A stretch of DNA of 64,000 nucleotides from Halocafeteria seosinensis (taxonomy: Eukaryota > Sar > Bigyra > Bicosoecida), in contig LVLI01000150.1 in the NCBI GenBank assembly GCA_001687465.1, positions 55,308-119,307 on the forward strand, in the 5' to 3' direction. Of the stretch, positions 1 to 6,971 are shown piece by piece. Under the pieces are notes generated by a model, which searched no databases, was not told the DNA's origin, and saw only the letters and a program-made list of their open reading frames with translations. The stretch's first letter is position 1. Every line of letters begins with the position of its first letter. The translations under genes and the position numbers were made by a program.

Positions 1-181
1 TAAAGTTGTGTTTCAAAAATGTCGGCTTATTACCAAATTTCGGTTTCTTCTTTTTCTGACTCAGCACCCGCCCTTGATCCGAAATCCAATATCCATCAAT
101 ATACTCCTCAGAATTCATTCGTACCGGCGTCCAGTTTTCCACGTTTTCATGGTTTTCCAACATGTGATTACGACCCCACAT
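1..181 (-). CDS. NUMOD4-type HNH endonuclease, N-terminal part (cut by window edge)
   Basis: The minus strand is open from an ATG at 179-181 to the window edge, giving the first 60 residues. They contain the NUMOD4 pattern: E-x-W-T-P-V, then a tyrosine-rich stretch leading to ISDQGRVLS, matching the family form W-x-P-I...Y-x-V/I-S-x-x-G-R-V. In phages and large DNA viruses this DNA-binding motif sits upstream of an HNH nuclease domain and marks free-standing homing endonucleases; the nuclease part would lie outside the window. A second ATG six codons in is an alternative start. An A-rich element shared with other genes of this block lies directly upstream (183-199). The virus-like assignment of the block rests partly on this gene. 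Confidence 0.6.
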   Translation of the reverse strand, partial: MWGRNHMLENHENVENWTPVRMNSEEYIDGYWISDQGRVLSQKKKKPKFGNKPTFLKHNF

Positions 182-182
182 G

Positions 183-199
183 TTCAATCATTTTTGTGC
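183..199 (-). promoter_or_regulatory. A-rich upstream element, copy 1
   Basis: Read on the minus strand this is CACAAAAATGATTGAA, ending just before the ATG at 181. Similar elements stand before the starts at 2504, 3402 and 4462. The repeated placement suggests a viral promoter element; the resemblance to the AAAATTGA early motif of mimiviruses is only approximate. Confidence 0.4.
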
Positions 200-208
200 T
201 TTAGCCAA

Positions 209-1036
209 TCATCCCAACTTAAAGAATTGACGTGGATTCGCACCTTTAGGTTTTTCGGGAACGGTTTGCTTTGCCTCTTTGGCTCGTTGTTTCATGGATT
301 CCTTTGGTTTTGCCTTCGTATTCGTTTTTACTTTAAATCCCAACCGCTCTATTTGGTTGCTTCCTCGTCTGTTGATAATCGGTTGTTGCGACTTTGGTTG
401 TTCCGGCTGTGGCTGCAACATTTCCGGTGGAAGCATATCAGCGTATGGAATGGGATATTCCGGTTCATAATAAGAAGGCTGTGCATCGGGTTTTAGTTTT
501 GGCTCTTGAACTTGTTGAACCGGTTGTTGCTGTTCTCCTGAATCATCAAATTGAACTTGTTTGCGGGGTTTTTGTTCGGGTTCTGGCTGTGGTTGTGGTT
601 GTGATTGCTCTGCCTGACTTTTTCCCTTTTTCTGTTCCTCTGCCTTTTTTCGCTTCGCTTCAATCATTCTTGCCACAGCCTTCTTTTTCTTTTCCGACAT
701 TGGCTTCTTTTGCTTAAACAATCCATTATCAATCGGTTTGTCAAATTGTTTGGGTTCGGTTGGTTCAGCAGTTGGCTGTGTTGGTGGCTGTTGTACCGGT
801 TGGCTTTGTACCGACTGTGTTGGCTGACTTTCTATCTGACTGTCTTTGCTTTGACTTTTAGATTGCCGAATCAGACTGTTCAATTCTTTTAGCGACATGA
901 CCACCGATTTATCGTTAGATGGTTTGGATTGGGGTGGATTTTTGACTTGTTGGGCTTCCGGTTCTTCGTTGTTCGTTTCGACCTCTTGGTATTGTTCTAA
1001 ATATTTACTTAACTCGTCCAAATCTATTTCACTCAT
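209..1036 (-). CDS. Proline/glutamine-rich low-complexity protein
   Basis: This is a 275-residue intronless frame with a clear ATG. After an acidic N terminus (about residues 1-30) it is dominated by P, Q, E and K, with stretches of Q-P and S-Q repeats at about residues 60-100 and 145-215, and a basic C-terminal third. No fold or motif is recognisable, and it is probably largely disordered. It lies between the partial NUMOD4 gene and the lipase gene, all on the same strand. Such proteins occur as virion or scaffold components in large DNA viruses, but that role is a guess here. The coding call rests on the long open frame and its place in a compact same-strand array. Confidence 0.7.
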   Translation of the reverse strand: MSEIDLDELSKYLEQYQEVETNNEEPEAQQVKNPPQSKPSNDKSVVMSLKELNSLIRQSKSQSKDSQIESQPTQSVQSQPVQQPPTQPTAEPTEPKQFDKPIDNGLFKQKKPMSEKKKKAVARMIEAKRKKAEEQKKGKSQAEQSQPQPQPEPEQKPRKQVQFDDSGEQQQPVQQVQEPKLKPDAQPSYYEPEYPIPYADMLPPEMLQPQPEQPKSQQPIINRRGSNQIERLGFKVKTNTKAKPKESMKQRAKEAKQTVPEKPKGANPRQFFKLG

Positions 1037-1095
1037 CGTATATGTTGTCGTAAAATGTTGATACGTCTATCGTATCCATAGACGTAACGTTTCCA

Positions 1096-1833
1096 TTACT
1101 GTTCCAAGATGTCTAAGAAGGTACCCATAGTATGATTTGCCACCAAATTGTCACTGTTCAATGGCAATGTTTTTGTTTTGAAACGGGAGAAAGCGTTGCC
1201 AAGTGATACCGGATCCAATCGCCGACGCCATATGACTGTTTTGTTTCGCAATTCTGAATCGGTGAAAGACTGTCCAATGTTGGCAAGATTGATAGCGGGA
1301 TTGATGAGATGGAGTCGGTCAATCTGGCGAATCTCTTTACCGGCCATTAATGCACTGAAACCTCCAAGGCTATGCCCTATGACATTAATCCGATTTGGGT
1401 TGGTTTCCCGAATTGCACGTTTCAAAACAGGCATGTCTTTTTTAACCCTGCTGTTTTGATTGGTATGGCTAATCAACTCTAAATCCGATCCGACATCTTG
1501 AACATTGCTTGTGCCACGGATGGCCAACCACAACACACCATCTTGAAGGTACGTAGCCACATTGTCACTTGATAAATTTTGAAGATATTGATACCCGAAG
1601 ACTGTGGCTCGGCGTTCTGATTTGGGTCGGTACGATTGGTTCTGCATAACAAATCCAACTTTCTCCGATTGCGTTAGTTCGGGGACTTCATCTTGTCCTG
1701 TGGCTCGTTCAAACGTTTGAATGGATTTCTTACCGATTGCTCCAAGCGTTTGCATTTCATTTGTGTTTTTGATCCCGTTCAACAAAGTCTTGCCGGTTTC
1801 TTTTACCAATTTGCCCAGAAATTTCTTACTCAT
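1096..1833 (-). CDS. Class 3 lipase (alpha/beta hydrolase)
   Basis: A 245-residue intronless protein. The nucleophile elbow is unmistakable: NVIGHSLGG at about residues 150-158, with serine in G-H-S-L-G. Upstream are VLWLAIRGTS (about residues 100-110), the oxyanion strand typical of class 3 lipases, and a DVGSDLEL segment that follows it in the family. The Asp after LHLINPA and a late histidine (ANHTMG) could complete the triad. No signal peptide is visible; the N-terminal 60 residues are lysine-rich and of unknown fold. Class 3 lipases hydrolyse acylglycerols or phospholipids. In viruses such enzymes are proposed to act on host membranes, but nothing in the sequence tests this. Confidence 0.85.
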   Translation of the reverse strand: MSKKFLGKLVKETGKTLLNGIKNTNEMQTLGAIGKKSIQTFERATGQDEVPELTQSEKVGFVMQNQSYRPKSERRATVFGYQYLQNLSSDNVATYLQDGVLWLAIRGTSNVQDVGSDLELISHTNQNSRVKKDMPVLKRAIRETNPNRINVIGHSLGGFSALMAGKEIRQIDRLHLINPAINLANIGQSFTDSELRNKTVIWRRRLDPVSLGNAFSRFKTKTLPLNSDNLVANHTMGTFLDILEQ

Positions 1834-1845
1834 ATAGTTTATGGG

Positions 1846-2136
1846 TTATTCCTCGGATACTTCCGCCTTCTCTTCGTCGGCATCCTCGGTTTGCGATCCC
1901 TGATCCTTTTTTTCTTCGGGAGCAACCGGTTGGCTATTCCGGTGGGTTTTAATATTCATTGTTCCTTCCTTGCAGTTACAGTTAGACGCCATGTCATCGG
2001 TGCGACTAAACAACTTGTAGAGAGCGGGTGCGATAGAAATAGATCCGACACTTCCAACTATAATCACAGCAATTGTCCAAGGTTCGAGCATATACCAAAG
2101 TGAAAGAATTTTCTTCAGAGTTGATCGGCCATCCAT
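1846..2136 (-). CDS. Small single-pass membrane protein
   Basis: A 96-residue frame with one hydrophobic segment (about residues 17-42, PWTIAVIIVGSVGSISIAP) followed by a short cysteine-containing stretch (NCNC) and a strongly acidic C terminus rich in E, K and D. The start shown overlaps the end of the next gene upstream by 22 bp; a second ATG 15 codons in (2091) would remove the overlap. A membrane anchor with a cytosolic acidic tail is visible; the function is not. It lies 12 bp from the lipase gene on the same strand. Confidence 0.65.
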   Translation of the reverse strand: MDGRSTLKKILSLWYMLEPWTIAVIIVGSVGSISIAPALYKLFSRTDDMASNCNCKEGTMNIKTHRNSQPVAPEEKKDQGSQTEDADEEKAEVSEE

Positions 2137-2504
2137 CTGGCTTGACTGTCATAATGTTTCATGGCAATTATTTGTTTGTCCGGATAGCGAACATACGCAA
2201 TTTTTATCATATTATCTGGAATACAAGCCCAAATGGTTTGTAACGAGTCTAATCCATATTCCCGAACCGCCCACTTGATATCTGCATCCGTTTTCAACAT
2301 GTCCATACTCATATCACCATTTTCAGATTCATGTAACAGGAAATGGCGGTAATGATCAAATAATTCACTCTTTTTGTCCGCATCAGCAATAAAAACATGT
2401 TTAAGTGCTCTATAGAGGTGAATGAGTATGTATTTTGTTTTTCCGTCTTTATCCAAATGGAAAAAATGGGACGATTCTATTTTATCACAGGGAATGGATG
2501 TCAT
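2115..2504 (-). CDS. Uncharacterised 129-residue protein
   Basis: An intronless frame with an ATG preceded at 9 bp by the A-rich upstream element (2514-2538). Composition is that of a folded soluble protein with regular hydrophobic spacing, including an ILIHLYRALKHVF segment and a C-terminal QARWMADQL. I recognise no family. Neighbours on both sides overlap it or lie close on the same strand, as expected in a compact viral gene array. Confidence 0.65.
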   Translation of the reverse strand: MTSIPCDKIESSHFFHLDKDGKTKYILIHLYRALKHVFIADADKKSELFDHYRHFLLHESENGDMSMDMLKTDADIKWAVREYGLDSLQTIWACIPDNMIKIAYVRYPDKQIIAMKHYDSQARWMADQL

Positions 2505-2513
2505 GGTGGTTAT

Positions 2514-2538
2514 GTCAAAGTGTTCATCATTTTTGTGG
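2514..2538 (-). promoter_or_regulatory. A-rich upstream element, copy 2
   Basis: On the minus strand this reads CCACAAAAATGATG followed by AACACTTTGAC, 9 bp before the ATG at 2504. It matches the element at 3411-3435 over its full 25 bp with only a few changes, including the ACTTTGAC tail next to the start codon. Similarity in sequence and spacing suggests a shared promoter. Confidence 0.5.
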
Positions 2539-2544
2539 GATGGG

Positions 2545-2697
2545 TCAAATGATTAGCATGTGCAACAATTGATTGACAATAAGAGAGAGAAATAATAGAA
2601 CTTGAATCCGTTCATTTACCTCTTTGGGTAATTGTACTATCACGCCAAACAGTACAAAAAGACCAAACATGTTACACGTTGAACATAAATCAATCAT
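2545..2697 (-). CDS. Very small hydrophobic protein (50 residues)
   Basis: A 50-codon frame begins with ATGA overlapping the stop of the upstream gene: ATG at 2695-2697, upstream TGA at 2694-2696. It encodes two hydrophobic stretches, about residues 11-22 (FGLFVLFGVIVQ) and 31-50 (IQVLLFLSLIVNQLL), so it could be a membrane hairpin. The four-base overlap and same-strand packing favour a real gene, but its shortness leaves doubt. The upstream A-rich element also overlaps this start. Confidence 0.4.
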   Translation of the reverse strand: MIDLCSTCNMFGLFVLFGVIVQLPKEVNERIQVLLFLSLIVNQLLHMLII

Positions 2698-3098
2698 TTT
2701 TTGTGGGGTGGATGATTCCAATCATAAAGAAAATCATATTGATTCACGTCTCCCAAGACATGAGAATGTGTCTCGTCAATGTCAAATTGTGTCGTTCGTA
2801 TTCCGGCTCTATTTCGTGTAATGAACAATGGCAATCTTGGACTTAATAACTTAATCCGAGCACCATTTCCGTCCAAGGTTGTTTCAAAGGCATTGCCATC
2901 TAAACGAATTGGATTATCCACAATATATTGCCTTTGGTCAAACCGAAGTGTCATGCCCATATTGGGAATTAAATGATTGACTGCGCCTTGTATTTGTGTT
3001 GTATCGTCTGTTCCATTAAAGTCTCTGACATATAAAACACTGCGTGGCTCACTCTGTGCTCTGGATCGTCCAAACAGTTGGCCGATAAATGACAACAT
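2694..3098 (-). CDS. Beta-helix (pectate-lyase-like) N-terminal domain protein
   Basis: A 134-residue protein. Residues 23-45 follow the pattern at the start of parallel beta-helix proteins of the pectate lyase/GH28 class and phage tail spikes: VRDFNGTDDTTQIQGAVNHL, where the G-x-x-D-D-T segment precedes a short helix. It then continues with repeated short strands (LDGNGARIKL). The protein ends long before a full beta-helix could form, so it is either a short adaptor with only the capping motif or a truncated spike. In viruses these domains bind or cleave surface polysaccharide. No active-site residues can be assigned. Confidence 0.55.
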   Translation of the reverse strand: MLSFIGQLFGRSRAQSEPRSVLYVRDFNGTDDTTQIQGAVNHLIPNMGMTLRFDQRQYIVDNPIRLDGNAFETTLDGNGARIKLLSPRLPLFITRNRAGIRTTQFDIDETHSHVLGDVNQYDFLYDWNHPPHKK

Positions 3099-3138
3099 CT
3101 CTATACTCCAATAATAGAGAATCTGTTTTAACCGGTTT

Positions 3139-3402
3139 TTATCGTCGGTTATTTTTACATTTCTTGGACAAACGGTGAGTGTAAATACTGGATTTGCTCA
3201 CCAGTGTGCCACACAACTTACAAGGGACTTGGTTCTTTTGGATTTCTTCGGCATATCGGCATTTGAACGTTTTGATGTGGTCATGCATACTTTTACGTTT
3301 GAGTGTTGCTCCACAACGGTCACAATTGACTATTTCTTCGCCCGACTCGCCTGAAGTGATAATACTGTTCTTGTAAAAAATGTTCCCACTTTGATCGGAC
3401 AT
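3139..3402 (-). CDS. Small protein with two C2HC zinc-finger motifs
   Basis: An 87-residue protein with two similar motifs: CDRCGATLKRKSMHDHIKTF-x-C at about residues 27-48 and CKLCGTLVSKSSIYTHRLSK-x-C at about 60-81. Each has C-x2-C, then H, then C spacing, so each can bind one zinc ion. The linker and C terminus are lysine/arginine-rich, suggesting nucleic-acid binding. The start is preceded at 8 bp by the A-rich element at 3411-3435. Small zinc-finger proteins of this kind are frequent in large DNA viruses; no orthologue can be named. Confidence 0.75.
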   Translation of the reverse strand: MSDQSGNIFYKNSIITSGESGEEIVNCDRCGATLKRKSMHDHIKTFKCRYAEEIQKNQVPCKLCGTLVSKSSIYTHRLSKKCKNNRR

Positions 3403-3410
3403 AGCGGTTT

Positions 3411-3435
3411 GTCAAAGTCCATTCATTTTTTGTGG
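3411..3435 (-). promoter_or_regulatory. A-rich upstream element, copy 3
   Basis: Minus strand: CCACAAAAAATGAATGGACT followed by TTGAC, ending 8 bp before the ATG at 3402. It is near-identical to copy 2 at 2514-2538 and shares its first half with the element before the start at 4462 (4480-4493). Confidence 0.5.
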
Positions 3436-3440
3436 CTCAG

Positions 3441-3851
3441 TTAAAATTTGGGTTTAATGAATTTGTTGCGTTTGATCCGAAACGTCTTTAATTTCCGTGC
3501 GTTGTGGATTTCCGAACAACCCAATACCATTCCAGTCCGAATGTACGGAAGTTCATTGCGTTCCAATTTTATGATTTGGGCATGAATTTTTCCAAGGACA
3601 ATAGTGACAAGACATACATAAATGGGATCATCTATTGCTTTTTCAGCCAATCTATCTAGCGATGGATGATTTATGGTATAGGTGCTCTCGTCCAATGATT
3701 TGTACATAAAGACATCCGTCTCGCAGGGGGGAAAATACAGTACTTCAAAACAGGTATGGCTGTCCAGTAGTTTTTGTTCGGTGTTCGCCACCAGCCAATG
3801 CACGGCATCATATAATACTTGATCTTGTTGATAACTGTTTAAAAAATCCAT
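3441..3851 (-). CDS. Uncharacterised 136-residue protein
   Basis: The frame is open further upstream to 3968, but that part lies inside the tRNA-Asn gene, so the ATG at 3849-3851 (MDFLNSYQQDQ) is taken as the start. The protein looks folded and soluble, with a hydrophobic VCLVTIVLGKIHAQI helix at about residues 80-95 and a basic C terminus ending in KPKF. No known family is recognised. The start is preceded by ATTGG-TATAGAG, which resembles the sequence before the start at 3098 and may be a second promoter type. Confidence 0.6.
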   Translation of the reverse strand: MDFLNSYQQDQVLYDAVHWLVANTEQKLLDSHTCFEVLYFPPCETDVFMYKSLDESTYTINHPSLDRLAEKAIDDPIYVCLVTIVLGKIHAQIIKLERNELPYIRTGMVLGCSEIHNARKLKTFRIKRNKFIKPKF

Positions 3852-3901
3852 CCTTTCTCTATACCAATGATATAAAGAAATGGTTCTAAGTAACAAAGTC
3901 A

Positions 3902-3974
3902 CGATTCCACAGAGATTCGAACTCTGATCCTTCAGATTAACAGTCTGACGCTCTACCAATTGAGCCATGGAATC
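3902..3974 (-). tRNA. tRNA-Asn (GUU)
   Basis: A complete 73-nt cloverleaf on the minus strand. The acceptor stem is GATTCCA paired with TGGAATC, with G as discriminator. The D arm contains GCTCAATTGGTAGAGC. The anticodon stem CAGA/TCTG encloses CTGTTAA, giving anticodon GTT. The T arm is AGAGTTCGAATCTCT. There is no intron and no encoded CCA. It lies in the gap between two virus-like genes; tRNA genes are common cargo of large DNA viruses and also common insertion points, so origin is open. Confidence 0.93.
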
Positions 3975-3994
3975 AGTGGGAATAGATCGTTTGC

Positions 3995-4462
3995 CTATTC
4001 ATCGTCATCCACAAGATATATACTATCCTCATCGGAATCGCTAATTTCATCTGGACTGGGGTAAGAAGATAGTTCATTGAAGGATAACTCATTAAAGAGA
4101 TACTGTAGTTTCTTACACAACCAGCCATTCTTCTCCACTTCACTCTCTTCAAGTTTTTGTTTTAGCCATTTCAGATAGTCGGGGGCTTTCTGCATGACCT
4201 TCCGCATAGACTTGCCCTCGTACAACCCGAAAGGCAACCTTTGATCGGCCTTGCCAAAAATCATTTGCAGTTCTTTCATAAAGAGGGTTGAACCAAACTC
4301 TTCTTCTTTATTTTCCGTCAGTAATTTCCACACATAAGCGGGTTTGGTCTTACAGATGTGGCCAATCGTTTCGCCCTTGTACTGGCCGAAGTTGAATGTA
4401 TGGTTGAAGATATCCTGATCCGTGGTTTTGCTTTGACTCTTTTGTTGTGGCTGGTTGGACAT
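3995..4462 (-). CDS. ExoX-C/DUF3820-like protein with two repeated motifs
   Basis: A 155-residue protein carrying two copies of the same motif: FNFGQYKGETIGHICKTKPA-YVWKLL (about residues 22-47) and LPFGLYEGKSMRKVMQKAPD-YLKWL (about 75-100). The pattern F-G-x-Y-K/E-G-x-(x)n-P-x-Y-x-x-W-L is that of the exonuclease-X C-terminal-like/DUF3820 domain, found beside nucleases and alone in phages and giant viruses. No DEDD exonuclease core is present, so this is likely a DNA-associated accessory protein. The C terminus is a very acidic tail (DSDEDSIYLVDDDE). The A-rich element lies 17 bp upstream at 4480-4493. Confidence 0.65.
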   Translation of the reverse strand: MSNQPQQKSQSKTTDQDIFNHTFNFGQYKGETIGHICKTKPAYVWKLLTENKEEEFGSTLFMKELQMIFGKADQRLPFGLYEGKSMRKVMQKAPDYLKWLKQKLEESEVEKNGWLCKKLQYLFNELSFNELSSYPSPDEISDSDEDSIYLVDDDE

Positions 4463-4479
4463 GATTACCTATAACCACC

Positions 4480-4493
4480 TCCATTCATTTTTT
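4480..4493 (-). promoter_or_regulatory. A-rich upstream element, copy 4 (partial)
   Basis: Minus strand AAAAAATGAATGGA, identical to the first half of the element at 3411-3435, 17 bp before the ATG at 4462. The ACTTTGAC tail is not kept here. Confidence 0.35.
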
Positions 4494-4550
4494 TCTATTC
4501 GGTTTTTTGCGAAAACATTGTCTTAAAATAATTCGTTCTAGATAGTCATA

Positions 4551-5372
4551 ATGACCACCACCGTACCAACCGTACCCGATTGTCGTCAATTGAAACGGTA
4601 TAGTGACATTCAATTGCTGTATCTAAGTCAAATTTATATACACGAACGTTTCCTAAACAGAAAGAAACTCATCCGATGGTTAAAAATGACCTATTATATC
4701 TACAAACACCGTAGCCATTTGTTCTATTTGTCTTATGGTATTTATGAACTCGCTCTGATCACCGGATTTTACTATGGATCAACTGAGATCATGCAATATG
4801 CGTATAACGTATGTCCTCCAAGATGTTCCCCGCTCGATTGTTTTGATTGTCGGGAAAATTGCACACATTTCTTATCCAAATGTATTAGCGACCTGCCGAC
4901 CATTCAACTCAGTTCAGACCAATTTCTACATGCTCTACATTTTTTAGAGGATTATTCTCCTTTTTCCCTTGATTTCTATATCACAATATTCAGTCGAACC
5001 GGCTCATCCCCTGATGTCATTCCATCCAATCTAACCTTTTACTACATGATCTTTTTGGCTCATTTAAAGTACTATGATCTGGCTGTTGTTGTCCGATTTT
5101 ATGAACTGTATCCTGACATCCGGAACATGTTGCGGAAACAACCGATGTGGCAGGGGGCACAGTCCCATCAAATACCTAGAGGATGTATAATCAATGACAA
5201 ATATTTAAAAATTGACTATACACAATTGAAACAGGGACAATTTGATTGTGTGGTTTGCTGGGAATCAGAGTATCCTCGGCGAGAGGTATGTTCCAACAAT
5301 GAGGAACATTGTGTCTGTGATCAGTGTTTGGATCAAATAGTACAATTGTATTGTCCTCTCTGTAATCAATAG
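4551..5372 (+). CDS. C-terminal RING-type finger protein
   Basis: A 273-residue intronless protein, the only plus-strand gene of the virus-like block. The C-terminal 45 residues form a RING-like zinc site: CVVC at about 230, C-S-N-N-E-E-H-C in the middle, C-x2-C (CDQC), and a final CPLC three residues from the end. Position at the extreme C terminus and spacing resemble viral RING E3 ubiquitin ligases. The first 200 residues are tyrosine- and leucine-rich with helical repeats and a small cysteine cluster (CPPRCSPLDCFDCRENC). A role in host protein ubiquitination is inferred from the finger only. Confidence 0.7.
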   Translation: MTTTVPTVPDCRQLKRYSDIQLLYLSQIYIHERFLNRKKLIRWLKMTYYIYKHRSHLFYLSYGIYELALITGFYYGSTEIMQYAYNVCPPRCSPLDCFDCRENCTHFLSKCISDLPTIQLSSDQFLHALHFLEDYSPFSLDFYITIFSRTGSSPDVIPSNLTFYYMIFLAHLKYYDLAVVVRFYELYPDIRNMLRKQPMWQGAQSHQIPRGCIINDKYLKIDYTQLKQGQFDCVVCWESEYPRREVCSNNEEHCVCDQCLDQIVQLYCPLCNQ

Positions 5373-5374
5373 AG

Positions 5375-5686
5375 TTAAGTCGTGGCGGGAATCAAAAATG
5401 CTTCTATTTTACTATGCACCGTTTTACTTGAGCCGAGATTACCGTTGTCATTTATTTCAGTGATAAAGTCAATATTTTGTGTGGTGTTGGTTAAAATGGT
5501 AAAAGAATAATACATAGTCAAATCATTCTCTGATCCAATAATATGGGTGGTCGGGTTTATTCTTGAGGCATCGCTGTTGTTGTTAAATGATTCCGCTACA
5601 GGGGCAAAAACATCTCCAACATCATCTGTTGCTTTATGAATGACAAATATATTACCGCCGGTATTCACATAATCCGACCAAACCAA
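5375..5686 (-). pseudogene. 5'-truncated beta-rich protein at the edge of the virus-like block
   Basis: This frame encodes about 100 residues of a beta-strand-rich protein (alternating hydrophobic and polar residues, many N, T, D), ending SKIEAFLIPATT. It has no ATG at its natural beginning: an in-frame stop lies about 9 bases before the first codon shown, and the next methionine is in the middle. The 3-bp spacing to the RING gene shows it belongs to the block. The simplest reading is a gene cut through at its 5' end where the inserted DNA stops. The chain resembles trimeric fibre or capsid-decoration proteins in style, but no family can be named. Confidence 0.5.
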
Positions 5687-5714
5687 TAGAATTCAATTCC
5701 CTGTTCTCTGTGCA

Positions 5715-6157
5715 AACCATCTTCAACCACCTGTATCCACTCAAATGAATCACTTCCCCTTATCTTGTGCGTTCACGTATTCACTTTGCTTCAGTGATTT
5801 ATATGATGATTCGACATATAACCAACCCTGTTTATAAGTAAACCAAACTTGGGGCAAGGTTCACTTCGGGCTCAGGAAGATCCTTCAGTTCACACGACCA
5901 CCCTCTATAAACACTCAAATAATTCACTTCCCCTTATCTCACCCATTTACGCATTACCTTCGCTTCAGTGATTTATATGATGATTCAATACATAACCAGC
6001 CCTGTTCATGGATAGAGGAAACTTGGGGCAAGGTTCACGACGGTATCAGAAAGATCCTCCAGTTCAAACGACTACCCCTATGCACCCAAATAAATCAATC
6101 TTTTCCGTTATGCTAAGCCAAAATATAATCACTGTGCTTCAGTGATTATCATGATTC
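5715..6157. repeat. 174-bp tandem repeat, about 2.5 copies
   Basis: Three landmarks recur at a constant 174-bp interval: CACTTCCCCTTATC at 5751 and 5925, TTGGGGCAAGGTTCAC at about 5850 and 6023, and CTTCAGTGATT at about 5790, 5964 and 6138. Copies differ by scattered substitutions, so the duplication is not recent. The array begins right after the truncated gene at the edge of the virus-like block. It has no coding potential. Confidence 0.8.
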
Positions 6158-6599
6158 CTTGGGATCTTATCATAGACTTCGCAAATAGGACGGGGACGAC
6201 TGCCAAAGAAAAGAACTTAGCCGGACAACAGGTTGGCATTCAGGGGACTGTGAAGGGAAACAAAAACACCTCCATCAGGACATGTTCTCCGGTCTATACA
6301 CACCTTTTTCAATCCAAACAAAAATAGAAAACCACAACATCTGAATCAGAAACATTCACTTATAAACTCTGTTGTCTTTCTTTCAGTACAATCGCTGAAT
6401 GAAATCAGTAGAACGTAGCCAAGCAAATACGTAGTGACTCGTACTTTTCAAATCAGACGAACTCAACTAATCTAGCCAGTACGATTGAAGTTATACCGTC
6501 GGAACTTCACAAGTCAACTTGACACCGTCGCTAGGCACGTAGGCATGGCTATTTCGTTTGTCGAACCCCCGTGAGACACGGTCGTGTAGGGGTCAATTT
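6158..6599. other. Gap without recognisable genes
   Basis: About 440 bp between the 174-bp repeat and the next repeat. Only short frames occur and none shows family signal or codon bias. A promoter or degenerate repeat cannot be excluded. Confidence 0.4.
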
Positions 6600-6800
6600 G
6601 TGGAATTCGGGTGAGGTTCTCTAGTGGGTATATCGTCGGGTTTGGCGGTCGGGTTCGGTTGAGTGAGGAATCACTTTGCGTATTTCGTCTGACTATTTCG
6701 TCGGATTTTGCGGTCGTATAGCGGTATTTTGGTGAAACAGATAGGTGACGTTGTAGGGGGTATATCGTCGGGTTTTGCGGTCGGGTGAATCCGATTGGTT
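6600..6800. repeat. GGGTATATCGTCGGGTTT repeat, period about 132 bp
   Basis: The segment GGGTATATCGTCGGGTTT followed by G/T-GCGGTCGGGT occurs at about 6625 and again at about 6757. A more diverged version (TTTCGTCGGATTTTGCGGTC) lies between them at about 6702. The repeat is GT-rich and directly precedes a MAP kinase relic; it may have broken that gene. Confidence 0.6.
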
Positions 6801-6848
6801 CTTCCATCTGGTGTTATATAGGAATCTACTCTATTGACTACTCTCCTT

Positions 6849-6971
6849 GAGCCTGTTTGTAGAGAATCCTTCAACTTTCAATTCGAAGAAAAATTATCCC
6901 GTGACGTGCCTCAACTGCGTGGCAGGGAGCTCATATTCGAGGAAATGCAGAGTATGGCAAATGCTAGTTGA
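6849..6971 (+). pseudogene. MAP kinase C-terminal relic
   Basis: A short frame ending with TGA at 6969-6971 encodes the C-terminal tail that follows the kinase domain of MAP kinases: SFNFQFEEKL, then VPQLRGRELIFEEMQSM. This corresponds to the F-x-F-x-x-E...L-x-x-L-I-F-E-E-M tail of ERK-type kinases and to the end of the two intact kinases downstream (PFNFEFE... and PFNFDFE...). No kinase core is found upstream; that space is filled by repeats. It is therefore the remains of a third tandem copy whose 5' part was lost or displaced, or the last exon of a gene interrupted by repeat expansion or the nearby insertion. Confidence 0.7.

Noticed and set aside
3852-3968. Upstream extension of the 3441-3851 protein
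   Set aside because: The extra codons lie inside the tRNA-Asn gene, so translation from there is unlikely.
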